Shown here: positions 62,743-64,000 of the stretch, piece by piece
How positions within the stretch are numbered: the stretch's first letter is position 1
How the letters are laid out: each line of letters opens with the position of its first letter
Source of the DNA: an uncultured Desulfobacterium sp.
Lineage (GTDB): Bacteria > Desulfobacterota > DSM-4660 > Desulfatiglandales > Desulfatiglandaceae
Assembly (NCBI GenBank): GCA_900258555.1
Contig: LT984854.1
Span: 391,156 to 455,155, forward strand
Length of the DNA: 64,000 nt
Direction of reading: 5' to 3'
Translations under genes and position numbers: made by a program
The notes under the pieces: generated by a model
The model's database searches: none
Told to the model about the DNA's origin: nothing
What the model saw: the letters and a program-made list of their open reading frames with translations, nothing else

Positions 62743-64000
62743 GTTTATCGAAATCAACCCTATGTTAAAAGCGCTTGGTTGTGATTTAGGTGAGTCTCAT
62801 CCCAGCTTCAAGCGGTGTCCTAAAAAGAAAGGTTTTATAATCTTCCTGGATCAAACGGGACATATTGAAGATGTTGATATTCCAGCCTTCGGTTTGGAAT
62901 CTGTTTATAGATGGCAAAAAGGCAAGAAAGACCCTGCTTTCCCCGTTTTCAATGCCAGGGCCTTTTTTGAAGTGACCTGCGATCCTTCCCTTATTCCTAC
63001 TTGTGTCTCTGTCGCCCTTAAAGAAAAGGACACCAAGAAAAGCAAAAAAAAGGTAGAAGCCAGCTCTCAGGCGGAACATATAGAAAAAAGGAACATTGAT
63101 GAACATAAGCTCCAAGCCTTCATTGCAGGTTGCAGTGATCTCTGGAAAGAAGACTTAACGCTTATAGGCCGGAGCCTAAATGAACTACCCTTTGAACTGT
63201 TACGTGTTTTAGAGGAGGCTGAAGAAAAACCCGAGAGCTTTATGGCGTTTAAGGATCTGGTCAAAAGAGCAGGGCTTTGCCATCCGGAAAAATTTTGTGA
63301 AGAGGCTCGAAAAATCTTTATAAATAAACTCCTAGACACAGGAAAAAAGGAATTCGCAGAGGGGCTATTCGCACTAAAAAAAAAGGGTAAGAAAGGCCGT
63401 GGAAAGGAACATGGAAGGGATTTTCTTTATCTGCTGACAATAAAGGATTGGGATAAACCCGAGTATGGGAAAGAGCGCTTCCCGCCATACCATAGTATTT
63501 TCCAGAGTTGGATGGCGCGGATTTTTGAGCAACACGGTAATGAGTCATGTAAGCCCATTGGGAAGAAAGATGCCTTTGGGCTCGATATGGCAGGAGCAGA
63601 AGACCACTATGACGATGTTAATGCTGCCGGACTGGGGCAAATTAAACTTTTCGCTGCAAATGAAGACATCCCTTGCCTAAAGCGTTACGGTCTAGAAGGA
63701 GTGGATCTTTTTCCAGCAGGACGTAACGCAAGAGAAACGGGAAGAAAAAGCTTAGAATACATTCTTGATCAGCAGAGGGAGGGGACCACATGGAGGAGCC
63801 TTAGAAAATATGAAAACCGCAATGCGGTGGCTTTTGCGTATTGCACAAGACTAACAAATGCCAAGGTCATACAGATCTTTGATGATGATGACATATCTGG
63901 ACAGGATAACATCTATATAAGCGAAGAGGCTACGAAAACTGCATTGAAAACGCTCGAAGGAATTGTCGGGATTGAACCTGCAGCAGAGATTGTAATAGGG
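62732..64000 (+). CDS. Cas8c/Csd1-like large subunit of type I-C Cascade (partial, divergent)
   Basis: The frame is open from the ATG at 62732 to the window edge (423 codons seen; Csd1 proteins are about 550-650). Position directly after cas5 and overlap by 11 bases fit cas8c. Family-like parts include a short beta-rich start (GFIIFLDQTGHIEDV), a domain with FAEGLFALKKKGKK, a GQIKLFAANEDIPCLKRYG stretch and the RNAVAFAYCTRL segment, comparable to the AAFAYTTALN region of Csd1. Overall similarity to well-known Csd1 is low, so it is either a distant Cas8c or a variant. The end and the cas7 gene lie outside. Confidence 0.6.
   Translation, partial: MLNEFIEINPMLKALGCDLGESHPSFKRCPKKKGFIIFLDQTGHIEDVDIPAFGLESVYRWQKGKKDPAFPVFNARAFFEVTCDPSLIPTCVSVALKEKDTKKSKKKVEASSQAEHIEKRNIDEHKLQAFIAGCSDLWKEDLTLIGRSLNELPFELLRVLEEAEEKPESFMAFKDLVKRAGLCHPEKFCEEARKIFINKLLDTGKKEFAEGLFALKKKGKKGRGKEHGRDFLYLLTIKDWDKPEYGKERFPPYHSIFQSWMARIFEQHGNESCKPIGKKDAFGLDMAGAEDHYDDVNAAGLGQIKLFAANEDIPCLKRYGLEGVDLFPAGRNARETGRKSLEYILDQQREGTTWRSLRKYENRNAVAFAYCTRLTNAKVIQIFDDDDISGQDNIYISEEATKTALKTLEGIVGIEPAAEIVIG

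Overview
The window looks like chromosomal DNA from an anaerobic bacterium of the Desulfobacterota (former Deltaproteobacteria), probably a sulfate reducer or syntroph. This is inferred from gene content: a complete Wood-Ljungdahl carbonyl branch (CODH/ACS), a GTP-type PEP carboxykinase, a NifA-like sigma-54 activator, two PilT-type ATPases and several conserved proteins typical of that group. No rRNA, tRNA or CRISPR array was recognised, so the assignment rests on proteins only.

The left and centre form the replication-origin neighbourhood. A perfect 16-bp parS site (7643-7658) precedes parA-parB. The leftward run dnaA-dnaN-gyrB-gyrA-gpsA-birA occupies 31509 down to 22079. Between them lie a DUF3842 gene overlapping a cooT-like nickel-protein gene, a leftward overlapping operon (dusB, an IspH-UbiA fusion, a family 2 glycosyltransferase), an Old-Yellow-Enzyme-type reductase, a membrane-anchored metallopeptidase, a NamZ-like muramidase, a thermonuclease, an acyl-CoA dehydrogenase and a DegT aminotransferase. 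Upstream of parS are aqpZ, the GAF/sigma-54 activator, pckG and a 614-residue protein of unknown function.

Divergent from dnaA, and only about 100 bp away, starts the rightward CODH/ACS cluster (31.6-41.6 kb): cooC, acsD, cooS, acsB, acsC, acsE and a small zinc-ribbon gene. AcsD carries a long TolA-like Ala/Lys/Glu tail. A non-autonomous IS200/IS605-type element sits exactly at the acsC stop codon. An identical inverted copy starts the window, so the two copies flank 40 kb containing the dnaA and parS loci.

From 41.6 to 61.7 kb is ordinary housekeeping and surface or motility content: an envelope Ser/Thr kinase group, a GHMP kinase, two PilT ATPases, panB-panE, an MFS transporter, a SpoU methyltransferase, a rhodanese, a MauE-like protein, der, a PfpI protein, an RdgC-like protein split by an in-frame amber codon, a DHH-CBS protein, a multi-S1 RNA-binding protein and a four-helix-bundle protein. 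Small repeats (a dispersed ~155-bp element, a 145-bp palindrome and a GGGAATTATG-rich inverted repeat) sit at gene boundaries and sometimes supply stop or start codons.

The right edge enters a type I-C-like CRISPR-Cas operon: cas5 and an incomplete, divergent cas8c-like gene. Where cas3 should be, only an 18-codon remnant of its N terminus remains. The observations most worth a second look are this cas3-less locus, the DnaA protein with eroded nucleotide-binding motifs at the canonical origin locus, the IspH-UbiA fusion, and the acsD tail.
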